DNA from: Thalassia testudinum
Taxonomy: Eukaryota; Streptophyta; Magnoliopsida; Alismatales; Hydrocharitaceae
Direction: 5' to 3'
DNA length: 64,000 nt
NCBI GenBank assembly: GCA_037157565.1
Contig: JAZHRO010000039.1
Coordinates: 46,314,001-46,378,000, forward strand
Both the position numbers and the translations under genes were made by a program. The notes beneath the pieces are model-generated. The model did not search any database, was not told where the DNA came from, and saw only the letters and a list, made by a program, of their open reading frames with translations. Shown here piece by piece: positions 11,605 through 21,588 of the stretch. The number at the start of each line of letters is the position of its first letter. Within the stretch, counting starts at the first letter, position 1.

Positions 11605-12992
11605 ATGATAGAGCCAACTGCCAACAATAATAGTTGGGGAGAGAGGCATCCCAGGAGTACCCCCCCTCACTTGCAACTAGGTGAACATCCCAGTGAAGGT
11701 CTTGAACACCAACTAGGAAGGACTCCTCCCACCACCTCTATGCCACCCCTTACGAATGACCCTCACTGTCGCTACCACAGGGTGAAGGGCAATGCAATAG
11801 AGAACTGTCGGGACCTCCAAGACTAAATCTACTCCTAAATCAAAGATGGCAACCTCACGCAGTATGTTTGTCGAAATGAGGTTGACAAGGGGGAAAAGGC
11901 CACTTGAAGATTCGGAAGAGTTTTATCGGCACAACTACACAACTATTTAGGGGGACTAACATAGTGTTCATCAAGGACCCCCAGGAGAGTGAGGATACTT
12001 CTATAGCCCTGATGAAAGAAGGTTTTGCCCAGGACCTCCCACTTGAGGAATATCATCGTTGTGCCTTGGAGCTACTTGCCATTGACAAGGAAGGATGACC
12101 AACCTCGCCCCATGTGGACCACTAACACCACCTCATCCAATTACTAGGCCGGAGACTGCGATGGAGATGGTCTTTGGAGGAGGCACTGGATCTCCTCAAG
12201 TCGTGAGCCGGCAGGAGGACCTGATCCAAGCCACCTTGGTTGTCTCAAAGTGGGGGGTCGGGTCCCTTTATGAGGATGTCGAGAAGGTAGCTTCAATCAT
12301 GTTTCAACACCTTCTAGACCCCAACTGGCATAATGACCCTCTTCTTGTTACTCTCATGGTAGCTGTTTGAGACTAGCCCCACTTCCTAGTCAATGAAGGA
12401 ATCATCGTTGATGTCCTATTCTTAAGGACCCTGGTCCAACTCGACTTTGAGGAGAGGGACCACACCGCATCTTGTTACTTGGTAGTTGGGTTTGGCAACC
12501 ATAAGGTCATGGCAAAAGGTGAAATTGACCTCTTATTGACCGTCTGGAATGGTAGCCGCTACCTAAATTAGATGGCAACATTCACTGTGGCGAAGTTGTC
12601 CACTACCTTCAATGGAATCATTGCGCGGCCTGCCACGCATGCCTTCGCGACAATGGCATCTTCTTACTCCTAGATGATACTCTTCTGTTCCCTGATAGGC
12701 ATTGGCATCATCTATGGAGATCAGTCTATTGGTAGGGAGCTCCTCGCTTGGAGATGGAGCGCACAATCCAACGAGATGCCCTAAAAGTGGGTTAATGAAC
12801 TCGATGTAGGAAAAGCCTCGATAGTGGACTCGCTAAAAACCTTTAGTTGGGATCTCCACTATGGTGATACAATTGTATCCCAATGATCTGACCAAGATGA
12901 TATAGATAGCTGAGAACCTTGAGGAAGGTCAAATAGTGGACCTACTCTTCCTGTTGCAGAAAAATGCCGACGTTTTCACATGGTCCACTAAG
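11605..12992 (+). pseudogene. Broken Tat-like Ty3/gypsy gag-protease region
   Basis: Many stops and frame changes, but an ordered set of gypsy landmarks. At about 11,764-11,826 a knuckle-like CRYHRVKGNAIENC reads, followed by IKDGNL and QYV, as in Tat-type Gag. At 12,330-12,430 NDPLLVTLMVAV, then VNEGIIVDVLFLRTL, is a decayed aspartic protease in which the catalytic Asp reads Asn. At 12,570-12,670 come TFTVAKLSTTFNGI and RPATHAFATMASSYS, the end of the protease domain. NADVFTW at about 12,965-12,985 leads toward reverse transcriptase. The reading is cut at 12,992 by the Sirevirus-like LTR and resumes at 61,249. Confidence 0.8.
12988..12992. repeat. Target-site duplication CTAAG, left copy
   Basis: CTAAG here and at 61,249-61,253 flank TG...CA ends. 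Removing the insertion rejoins the host frame as TWSTKDLSGIDPLVIKH, which is a continuous gypsy reading. This fixes the outermost insertion event. Confidence 0.9.
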
Positions 12993-13407
12993 TGTTGGTG
13001 CTAGAGCACCACGATCGTTTGTTTTGATGATAACAAAACATGTATCATTTAACATTTGCACTTGGAGTATTAGATTTCAGGTCAATTGCAAATGGAGATG
13101 TGATTAGACGGAGTTCGAGCTTGCATCCAGGACGGATTGGAGGAGCTTGGTGGAGAACGGAGGAGATTCGCGAGGAGCGATAGATTGAAGATGGAAGGAC
13201 AAGAAGAATAGGATAGAATTCTGTTTATTTCTTTTATGTACTTTTATCTTTATTTCCTTGCTCTTTTTTGTTCCTTAGAACATCATGTTAAAGAGCCTTA
13301 AAGTATCCTAACAGTAGTCCTAGGAACACCTGCACAACCCTAAGATACTTAGGTTTTATGTAGAGAACTTAGAAAACCAATATAGAGTTCAAACAGCCTT
13401 TCCAAAC

Positions 13408-13945
13408 GTCTAATTACAAAAACAGACGTCTGATAATGGGTTTTAAGATGTCTGACTGTTGATTCAGACGTCTGATAACATTTAGGCTGGACTTAGTTAG
13501 TTATGTCTGATGAAATCAGACGTCCAGACCTTATACCAGACGTCTTAGAAGACGTCTGATGTTTTTGCCAGACGTCCAATTAGTGGACCGTTGGCTGTTT
13601 TAGCAAACACTGAAGATATGACCGTTAGAGCCTTATCAGACGTCCTTAAGCCTTTCCAGACGTCTGATAAATGACTGTTTTACCTCGGATGACCTGAAAA
13701 TCCCTTCTCAGAGATTTTCTAGCTGTTGCACACTCTTGGAAATCCATTCCCGCAGAAAAGTAGGTTTCCAGACGTCCAGACATAGTGCCAGACGTCCTGT
13801 ACGTCGTCTAATGGACTTGCACTAGAACCCCGTTTAGATCTGATTCAAGTTAGGAAGAAACCCGCCTAAAAACAGACGTTTGACTTTGATCCCAGACATC
13901 TTAAACTGATCTTCCAGACGTCTGATGCCAGGATCAGACATCTGA
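13408..13945 (+). promoter_or_regulatory. U3 palindrome zone of the solo LTR
   Basis: Repeated GACGTC cores or one-base variants (GATGTC, GACATC). They keep the step pattern of the array LTRs: 20-22-20 at the start, 20-12-20 in the middle, 20-22-20 at the end. The zone lies 110-650 bp upstream of the TATA box. Retention in this diverged copy shows that the arrangement is old in the family. Confidence 0.75.
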
Positions 13946-14246
13946 TTACCCTGTCAGTGCAATGATTATTCCTGATTTCGGCCTGATTCTCTTGGGCTTT
14001 GCACCCAACAGCTATGGAAGCTTTCCTAAGCCTTTCAAAGCCTTCCTAAGGCCTCTATAAAGAGAGGGGAACCTCTAGCACACCTAGACACACCTAATAA
14101 TATACTTTCACACTATTTTGTATCTCTTGATCCTAAGAAGCAAGCTCTTGCTCTCCAAGCTCCAGTTCTTCATCTAGAGAGCATCAAGCATTTGCGCACC
14201 TGCTCTCCCGTCGTAGTTCACGAGAGCGACGTTGCGTCGTCGTGTT

Positions 14247-14251
14247 GTTCA
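14247..14251. repeat. Target-site duplication GTTCA, left copy
   Basis: GTTCA precedes the array (first bases TGAAG) and recurs at 60,795-60,799 after its last base. Joining the flanks restores the solo LTR without gain or loss compared with the intact LTRs, so the whole 46.5 kb between them descends from one insertion. Confidence 0.85.
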
Positions 14252-15987
14252 TGAAGTTTTCCTACCTGGAGGGGGTGAGATCAGCGTAACGTAAAAAATG
14301 CGGAATTGAAATATAAACAATCTCACAAGATGCAATCACACAAAGTACACAAAGTAATTTTAGGTGGAAACCCAAACCGGGTGAAAACCACCACCTAACC
14401 CTCTCGAGTTAGGATTTTTCGATCAACCGAGTTGATCAAAATCCGCTAAACGAATCACTTTAAACGAGGGTGATTCAACCTCAATTACAACCACGCTACA
14501 AGTGCGAGGGTAGTGTTCCTCAACCCCTTCTCTTCACGAGAAGGATTTTGTCCCTCGAAGGAGACGGGAATTCTCAAAGCGAATACCCAACCAAATAACA
14601 AAGATAAAATAAACAAGTAATCCTATAGAGCCAACAAAATAATTTTTAACCTAAGCTTCTATAGGAAATAGGATGCTTCCCTTTGAAAGGAGTGCGTCGA
14701 CGACGCGGATGCGTGTACCACGCGACGGCGTAACGTCGCTCTCGTGAACAGCGGCGGGAGAGCGAGTGCGCAACAGCTTGATGCTCTCAAGAGAATGGAG
14801 CTTGAGCTTGGAGAGCAAGAGCTAGCTAGGACACAAGAGAGTGAAAAGTGTATTACAAAGTATTTCTTGTGTATCTTGGTGTTTCTAGGTGTTTCTTTGT
14901 GTTGCAAAGGTTCCCCTCTATTTATAGAGGCCTTAGGAAGGCTTTGGAAGGCTTAGAAGAGCTTCCATAGCCGTTGGGTGCAAAGCCCAAGTGAATCAGC
15001 CCGAAATCAGGAGCAATCATTGTTCTGACAGGCTTATCCGACGTCTAATTCTGGCATTAGACGTCTGGAAGTTCACTTTAAGACATCTGATTTCAAGGTC
15101 AGACGTCTGATTTTGGGCGGGTCTCTTCCTGACTTGAATCAGATCTAAACAGGGTTCTTGTGCAAGTCCATCAGACGACATATAGGACATCTGGCACTAT
15201 GTCTAGACGTCTGAAAACCTACTCTTTCTGTGGGAATGGATTTCCAAACGTTGCAACGGCTAGAAAATCTCTGAGAAGAGATTTTGGGTCAGCCGAGGCA
15301 AAACGGTCAATTATCAGACGTCTGGAAAGTCCTATGGACGTCTGATAAGGCTCTAACGGTCACATTCTTGATTGTTCGCTAAGCCAGCCAACGGTCCACT
15401 AATTGGACGTCTGGCAAAGTCATCAGACGTCTCCTAAGACGTCTGGTCTAAGGTTTGGACGTCTGATTTCATCAGACAGAACTAACTATGTCCAGCCGAA
15501 TAGTTATCAGACGTCTGAATCAACAGTCAGACGTCTTAAAACACTTTATCAGACATCTGATTTGGGAATTAGACGTCTGGAAACTCTGTTTGAACCCTAT
15601 ATTGGTTTTCTAAGTTCTCTACAGAAAACCTAAGTATCCTAGGGTTGTGCCGGTGTTCCTATGACTACTGTTAGGGTACTTTGAGGCTCTTTAACATAAT
15701 GTTCTAAGGAAATAAAAAGAGTAAGCAAAAGAAACGAAAAATACAAAGAGTACAAGAGAAGGAAATCTATCCTATTCTTCATCTCCTTTCTTCAATCTAT
15801 CACTCCTTGCGAATCTCCTCTGTTTTCCATCAAGCTCCTCCAATCCGTCCTAGATGCGAGCTCGAATTTCGCCTAATCACGTATCCATTTGCAATTGGCC
15901 TGAAATCTAAGACTCCAAGTGCAAATGTTAAATAACACGTGTTTTGTTATCATCAAAACAAATGATCGCGGTGCTCTAGCACCAACA
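14252..15987 (-). mobile_element. Array LTR 10 (3'-terminal)
   Basis: 1,736 bp. It ends the array against the plus-strand solo LTR, with which it forms a long inverted repeat. TATA box (TATAAATA) at 14,919-14,926; palindrome zone at 15,040-15,577 with the full set of about 17 sites, including both 20-22-20 quartets. Its outer end is TGAAG where the other LTRs have TGAAA. Confidence 0.9.
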
Positions 15988-17245
15988 ATCTCCCCCTTTT
16001 TGATGATGACAAAATCGTAAATAATAATGCAAAAAAAATCCTCCCCCTTTTTGACATTATAAAAAAGATTTAATTGATTTCCTATAACTCCCCCTTAAAA
16101 CATGCTCTTCTATAAATTTCTTTTAACAAAGGTAATGTCCTCCCCCTTTCTTATAACAAGATAGCTATTATTTTTCTCCCTCTTTTTAAAGGAAATTTAG
16201 CTACCTTATATCTCCCCCTTAAAAATTGACAAGTAGCTTATAATTTTTTGCTCCCCCTATCTAAATGCTTATGATAAAAGGATAGGGTAAAGGGTTTTAC
16301 CTCACCTACCATGGCCAATAAAATGGCCCGAATGGTGGTGGTGGATGCCACATCGGATGGGGCTCCCATCCGTAGCTTGGAGGCCTGGGCATCGACGCCG
16401 GTCTCCAGTCTGGTGGTCGACGTGCGGCGGGTCCGTCGATTGTTCGCCATCTCGTCGGTCTTCTTGTTCTCCTCCTTGGTCTACTCCTTGGTTCTCCCAA
16501 CTCGAGTTGACCAGCCTTGAGTTTGTAGGTCCAGTCCTTTGTGTTGTAGTTATCCCTAAAACCTACAAAACAAGATTCCAATTCTTTTTTCGGTATCCAA
16601 GTGGACTTGGATCCGGATCTGTTAGCGGGTCTCCTTGACGGAGATCCTTTCTCAACCTTAGGGATATATAGGTTATCTACCCTATTTATCAATTTATTTG
16701 ATTTCTCCCTAAGACATGCAAGTTCATTTTCTATAATATTCATCTTAGTCTTTAAATCAGAAATTTCTATTTTTAGACTAACATTTTTCTTAATCAATTT
16801 ATTATTTTCATTGATGAGGTTATGATTTTCTAATAATAGGTTATCATTTTTAGGACTAGCTTCTAGATCCTTGAGTTTTATTTCTAATCTTTCATTTTCA
16901 CTTTTAAGAAAACTAAGATTTTTTTTTAAGTTTTTTTTTTTTTTATCTTAAGTGCTTTACTAACATCAAATAGTTCATTAAAAGCTTCTTGTAAATCGAG
17001 ATTTACCTCGTTGTCGGAATCGTTGCTGTCATTGTCACTTTCTTCGATTGCCATGAAACCAAGGCACGCGGTTTCCTTCTCCTCAAGATCTTCTTCCGAG
17101 CTCGTCTCCTCATGAGTGTCTTCTAACTTCCTCTATATCTTATGGGCGATAGTGCACTCTTGGATTTGCTCAAACTCTTTCGGACTCAACGCGTAATACA
17201 AGGCATTCATTGCCTTTCAGTTGAGGTTGAGATTCCGAACCTGAT
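15988..17245 (-). mobile_element. Internal region 9, 3' part (gag remnant and polypurine tracts)
   Basis: Seven CTCCCCCTT-type blocks (polypurine in sense) at 15,988-16,260, then the gag 3' region. A frame of 163 codons (16,797 down to 16,306) carries the coiled coil, the TWIPKKELESCF motif and the Pro/Arg-rich tail. The region is cut by the Athila-like element inside the gag motif SEDQ; its other part is at 30,978-31,229. Confidence 0.85.
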
Positions 17246-20008
17246 TGGTGTAGAACCTTCCTTTATAGTTTTATTATTTCGTTGTAGTATAGTATAAAGA
17301 GAGGTGATTACCAGTTTAATACAATTTGTTACTCGGAAAATAAAAGAGTTCCCGAGGTCGAACTCAGGGAGCAAGTTGTATTCTAGGGGTATAAGTTTCT
17401 TTTACAAAAATAAAGAATGAGAGAGAGTGAATTTGTTGGCTTTTCTTCTTTTCTCTTTGCTTCTCCTCTTCTTCCTTCTCAGATCTTCTGCTCTCTTCCT
17501 TTGTTCTTCTTCTTTATCTGCAGTGGTGATGTTTTTCTTCTTCTTTCAGCTGTTTCTGCTCTTCCTTTTTCTTCTGCAGAGAGGTCCTGTTCTTCTTCTT
17601 TTTCTTTCTTTCTTCTTTTCCTTTCTTCAGATCTTCTTCTCGTGCCGTTCTTCTTTCAGTTCTTCCCTTGGCCTCTCTGTGTTCTCCTCTGCCTCGCCTT
17701 CCTTCTGCCGTCTTTGCCTTCAGGACGTCGTCTGATTTTCCAATTAGACGACTTAAACCGCCGCTGCTACAGTGCCGCTCGGTGATCCTCCTTCCTTCAG
17801 CCTTCGTCTTCTTCCACGGTTCTTTTTCACCTGTGCCTGCACACTTACACAGCTTGATCAGAGAGGGGCAAAACCTACCTCTACCCTCCCCCCGCGTCTC
17901 TCTCTCACAGAAACCGCTCTTAGGAAAGCTCTCCCAGAGCTGTCGGGTTGCCGGGTACGGGTCGCGCCCGGGTCCAGGCCCACCGGCGTGCGTGGTGGGC
18001 GAGGAGTGCAGGTCAGTCTAAGTCGGGTCGGGCCAGGTCCGCGGGGCGTGAGCGCGGACGAGACCGGGTAATCGGGCGGGTGAAGGGGACCTCACCCTGT
18101 GTGATGAGGCAATAAGCCTCCAGCACTTTTTCGCTTTATACCGCTACGCTCCTTCAGAGCCTTCCGAGGTGGGACTAAATGGCCCACCCCAATTTCGCGC
18201 CTGCGCGGAGGAAGCAGCTGGTAATCGCAGCTTTACGCGAGGCCTTCGCGCGGGGGATTCGCCTCAACTGCAGCCTAACGCTTGGCCGAAATGCCCCCGC
18301 ACAGCCTGGGAGCGTGACCTGGGCGCGGCGCACCTGGGACAGCAGGTCGAAGCTGCTTCGCTTCAACAATGGCGGCGACGAGCGCAGGTACCTACCCACA
18401 GAGAAACGGCCTCTCGGCCCAATCAGAAACGCGGAGGACCTTCGCCGTGGCACGGCGAAGGTGGTCAGGGGGTGTGCAGGCGGCGGGGCGGAGCCTAAGA
18501 GCTGCCCTAGGTCGGACTGTGGGTCGGGAGATGGGTTTGTTCGGTGGAGTTGCAGAGGGTGATTTGGGGGAAGTGGAAGGGCGGAGGTTGATCAGGGTGA
18601 GGAGGCGGAGGTTCTGCGGTGGTCGGCGAGCCGTGTGGGTTGCTGGAGTGATGGGAGCGGCTCGCCGGAGGATGGCCGGAGGCGGAGAAGGTGAGGGTGA
18701 TTGGTCGGAATCGAGGGCGACAGTAAATGTTTAAAGTGAGGAAAAGGAAGAGGGGAGGAAGAGGAGGAGTTCTACCTACTTAGCAGGACGAGGAGGGGCC
18801 GGAGCGGGCGACAGTCGTATCGACTGTCGCCGGAGAAGAAGATGCCCGGGGGAAGGGGCGGCGGCGAGCAGAGGGCCGGAGAGGCACCAGCTGGGTGCGG
18901 CGTGGCGCGGGAAGAGCGAGGGAGAGAAGTCTCTGCTGCTGGTATTGCGACAGAGCGAAGAGGAGGAGGAGGAAGAACCGCCGGAGCTGGTGGGCGTCTG
19001 CCGGAGTGAGAGGAGAGGAAAGTTGGGGGTTTTCTCCGTCAGATCCGAGCTACTCAGAACGGCGGAGCGACGGGGGTATTTATAGAGGCCGAATCAGAGA
19101 GGAAGGCGGAGGGAGACGACGTGTCTCCCTCGCCGGAGGACGCCGGAGATGGAAACCCATACCGTCCGTGCGTTCGCACGGCCGGTATGGTGTGTTGCAG
19201 CGACCTGGGGGGTGTTCCTGCGACAGCTGACGACGCAGGGCACCCCCGGTTGTCTTGCCAGACCCTCCCCCTTACCCTGCGCGGCGCCATGCTCCGCACA
19301 AGGTCGCCGGAGCATGGTGCTGGCAGGTTTTGGCAGGAGGGACCTGAATGCAAAGAACGAAGGAGAGTTAGGGGCAGAAATGTGAGGGTTCAAAAGTTGA
19401 GGGCCAAAAAGTAAATATATGAGGACCAAAGTGCAAAGTCGGTCAAGAAGATTTTTCTTCTTAGGCTCAAGTTTTTATACATGACTAATTAGGACCTAAG
19501 GAATTTGATGGTGAATTTTATTTCTAGATTAAACCTTGTTTGACCGGTCAATTTATGCAAAAATCCAAATTAAGTTATTAATTGGGCATGGTTCTGAATG
19601 TAGGTCAAAATGGGTTCTGAAGGCCAAATTGAAGGTTCTAAATCCTAGAGATTATTTTTCTATGAATTTTAGAGGGTTTATTCTATTTTTACTTTGCCTC
19701 GAACCTCGTGAATTGAAGTGGGTTTGTTTTAAGGTTACAAATTATCATTTAGTTCCTTGGAATTGCTGTAGCCCTTGTCAGATCATCCCACTTTCCTTCT
19801 TATTCGGTTTGCTTGACCTGTGTTTGGACCCTGAATTACCCTGTATGCAGATTATACTGGTAAAATTGCATTTTTACCCCTTATGACTTGTTTTCTCCTT
19901 AAACTCAGAATTCTCTGAGTTAAGCCTTTCCTTGAGTTATGTAGGAGCTTTTATCCTTTGTATTGGGTCAAAATGAGCTAGTTATGGCTCATGATGAGGT
20001 TCTCATCA
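17246..20008 (-). mobile_element. 3' LTR of the Athila-like element
   Basis: 2,763 bp. Contains a pyrimidine-rich block (17,420-17,700), a GC-rich middle, a TATA box (TATAAATA in minus reading) at 19,077-19,084, and three hairpins: 17,725-17,750 (one mismatch), 18,807-18,831 (perfect 11-bp stem) and 19,158-19,189. The U5 end holds the tRNA-Asp-like stretch at 17,279-17,293. Frames of 90-130 codons here arise from base composition and are not genes. Confidence 0.92.
17279..17293 (+). other. Stretch matching the 5' end of tRNA-Asp, in U5
   Basis: TCGTTGTAGTATAGT equals bases 2-16 of plant tRNA-Asp(GUC) as I remember it. It lies 33 bp inside the LTR edge that faces the primer site in the 5' LTR copy. 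The genomic RNA reads the other strand and could pair with the tRNA's 5' arm. It is too short to be a tRNA gene. Confidence 0.6.
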
Positions 20009-20020
20009 TACCCCCATGCC
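20009..20020 (-). other. Polypurine tract of the Athila-like element
   Basis: In sense it reads GGCATGGGGGTA directly before the 3' LTR. This is the usual start site for plus-strand synthesis. A close match sits at 63,971-63,982 beside another LTR. Confidence 0.8.
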
Positions 20021-20447
20021 TAGCTTTTACTAGTCCCTTAGCAAAAACTTAAGGTTTCAACCCTTGTTCTAGACCATGAAGTTCTTAATAGCTTCAGATA
20101 AGTGCTTTTTCATTTGAGCTTAGATTAGGTTAGAATGCTGACCATAGGCCTAAAAGGTACTCTCGTACCAATCAAGATTCAAATCTGTCTAGCTTTAGCC
20201 TTAGTCTTTAGCATAGGTTTTTAAGGCCCACAAGAACTAACCTAAGGTTTATTGGACTTTGTGGTTAAAGCACCCGTGCTTGAAATGATTTTAGCCCTGG
20301 CTCAGTTCGCAGTGCGTTTTATGAGAGATAGAAAGTTTTTCTGTTTGGAGAGTTTTCTCTCTCTTTTTCTTTTTAGTTCTAGCCTAGGATTGGCTTTTCA
20401 ACACGGTCTGTATCAGATTCCTTGCTCCCATCATCAATCCTCAAGGG

Positions 20448-20598
20448 TTCCTGGCGATCGATGCTTCGAGATAGCACCGCCCATGGCAACCCTCGGAACC
20501 CTGGCTATTGAGATTTCGAGATAATCCCATCCATGGTGTTCCGTGGCCGAATCCAGACCCTGGCAATTGAGATTTCGAGATAATCCCATCCATGGTGT
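20448..20598. repeat. Short direct repeats, period about 59 bp
   Basis: Copies at 20,498-20,539 and 20,557-20,598 share the block beginning ACCCTGGC and ending CCATGGTGT with one difference. A worn third copy precedes them from about 20,448. Each holds TTCGAGATA and CCATGG. Confidence 0.75.
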
Positions 20599-21588
20599 CT
20601 GAACCAGCGGAGTGCTTACATGCCCCCAGTAGGATATGTGAATATCCTAAGAGACAAGCACCGAGGAGATGATATTTTGTTACGCATCTTCGAGGGGATT
20701 TCTCGCCCCTCCGCGCTGGGAACTCGTCTAAATCAACTTGTGTTGATCGGCCGCTCCTATTCTAGGTGTTCTTTTCAGAATTTTGCGACGCTTCTGCGTG
20801 ATTTTGATTTTTACGCTTACTGAACCAGGCTGTGTGTGAGGTTAGGGTGCTTAGGTTACTGAGTCCCGTAAACCAAAAATTAGTTAACGAGGCCAAATAC
20901 TTCCTAAGCCTTAGACCTAATACTTCAGCTTTTCATTTTCCTCAACCTCTTGAGGAGTGTCCAGATCTTAATGGGTACTAAGAGTCTATTCAAGAATGCC
21001 TAAGGTTTGCGTTCTTACTAATCTCATTATGCACTTTTCAGTTATTTTCTTGAATGAGGTCTAGAACTTAGGTTGATTCCTTAGTTCCTTACTAATGACT
21101 ATCACCTTTTCTCATAATTTTGTGCTCCTTTTTCATTTTGTTTCTTTTCTCCTTCTCCTTCAGAAAATTTCCTTCTCCTCTTTTCCTTTTATTATTATTA
21201 TTATTATTTTTTTTTTCAAAAAATTTTTAATTTTTATGGTGTTTTTGGCATATGTGAATTTTTTGTTTGAAACCTTTTCTTACAAGTTTTGCACTTTCAT
21301 ACCCCCCCCATGCCTAAGATTTGCAATGTCCTCATTGTAACCTAGGGGGTTTTTATTTAACTTAGTTCATTCCTTAAGACAGAAATTTGGATGAGTGAAG
21401 GGGTCGGGTTGAATTTTTGCGGACGATTTCTAATCCCAGATGCAAGCATCTGAGGTGGGGTCGGTTGTCTACAAGGGTGAACCTTAAGTGCAAAAAAGGT
21501 GTCAGAAAAAGTTTTGGATTTTTAGGAAAATGACGGGTTGCCTCCCGTTAAGCGCTGAGTTTTACGCCATCGGCTGGGCGCAATAAGC

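Larger units (their letters stand above)
12993..14251 (+). mobile_element. Left part of a Sirevirus-like solo LTR, plus strand
   Basis: Starts TGTTGGTGCTAGAGCACC, the same start that the array LTRs show on the minus strand. It holds a U3 zone of GACGTC palindromes (13,408-13,945), a TATA box (TATAAAGA at about 14,055) and the start of the transcribed region. It breaks at 14,251 and resumes at 60,800. The rejoined LTR is about 1.7 kb, the family length. Only one LTR and no internal region of this copy exist, so it is a solo LTR, older and more diverged than the array LTRs. Confidence 0.9.
20009..21588 (-). other. Non-coding 3' tail of the Athila-like element
   Basis: Lies between the pol stop and the 3' LTR. 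Some Athila elements carry an env-like frame here, but no long frame is present. Contains an (ATT)n/poly-T tract near 21,190-21,220 and the short direct repeats at 20,448-20,598. Confidence 0.7.

Noticed and set aside
14744..14956. Small 61-82-codon frames repeated in every LTR
   Set aside because: Copied with the LTR; they run through palindromes and the TATA region with no protein-like features.
15040..15577. CRISPR-like array of repeats with spacers
   Set aside because: The repeat is a 6-10-bp palindrome with uneven longer gaps inside a plant LTR; there are no cas genes and the host is eukaryotic.
17279..17293. A tRNA-Asp gene
   Set aside because: Only the first 15 bases match; no anticodon arm or T arm follows.
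17417..18734. Overlapping 100-127-codon frames in the Athila-like LTR (repeated at 28,276-29,673)
   Set aside because: They lie in pyrimidine-rich and GC-rich LTR sequence on several frames at once, with no known domain.
20009..21588. An env-like gene between pol and the 3' LTR
   Set aside because: Longest frame is about 90 codons, with no signal peptide or membrane pattern of an envelope protein.
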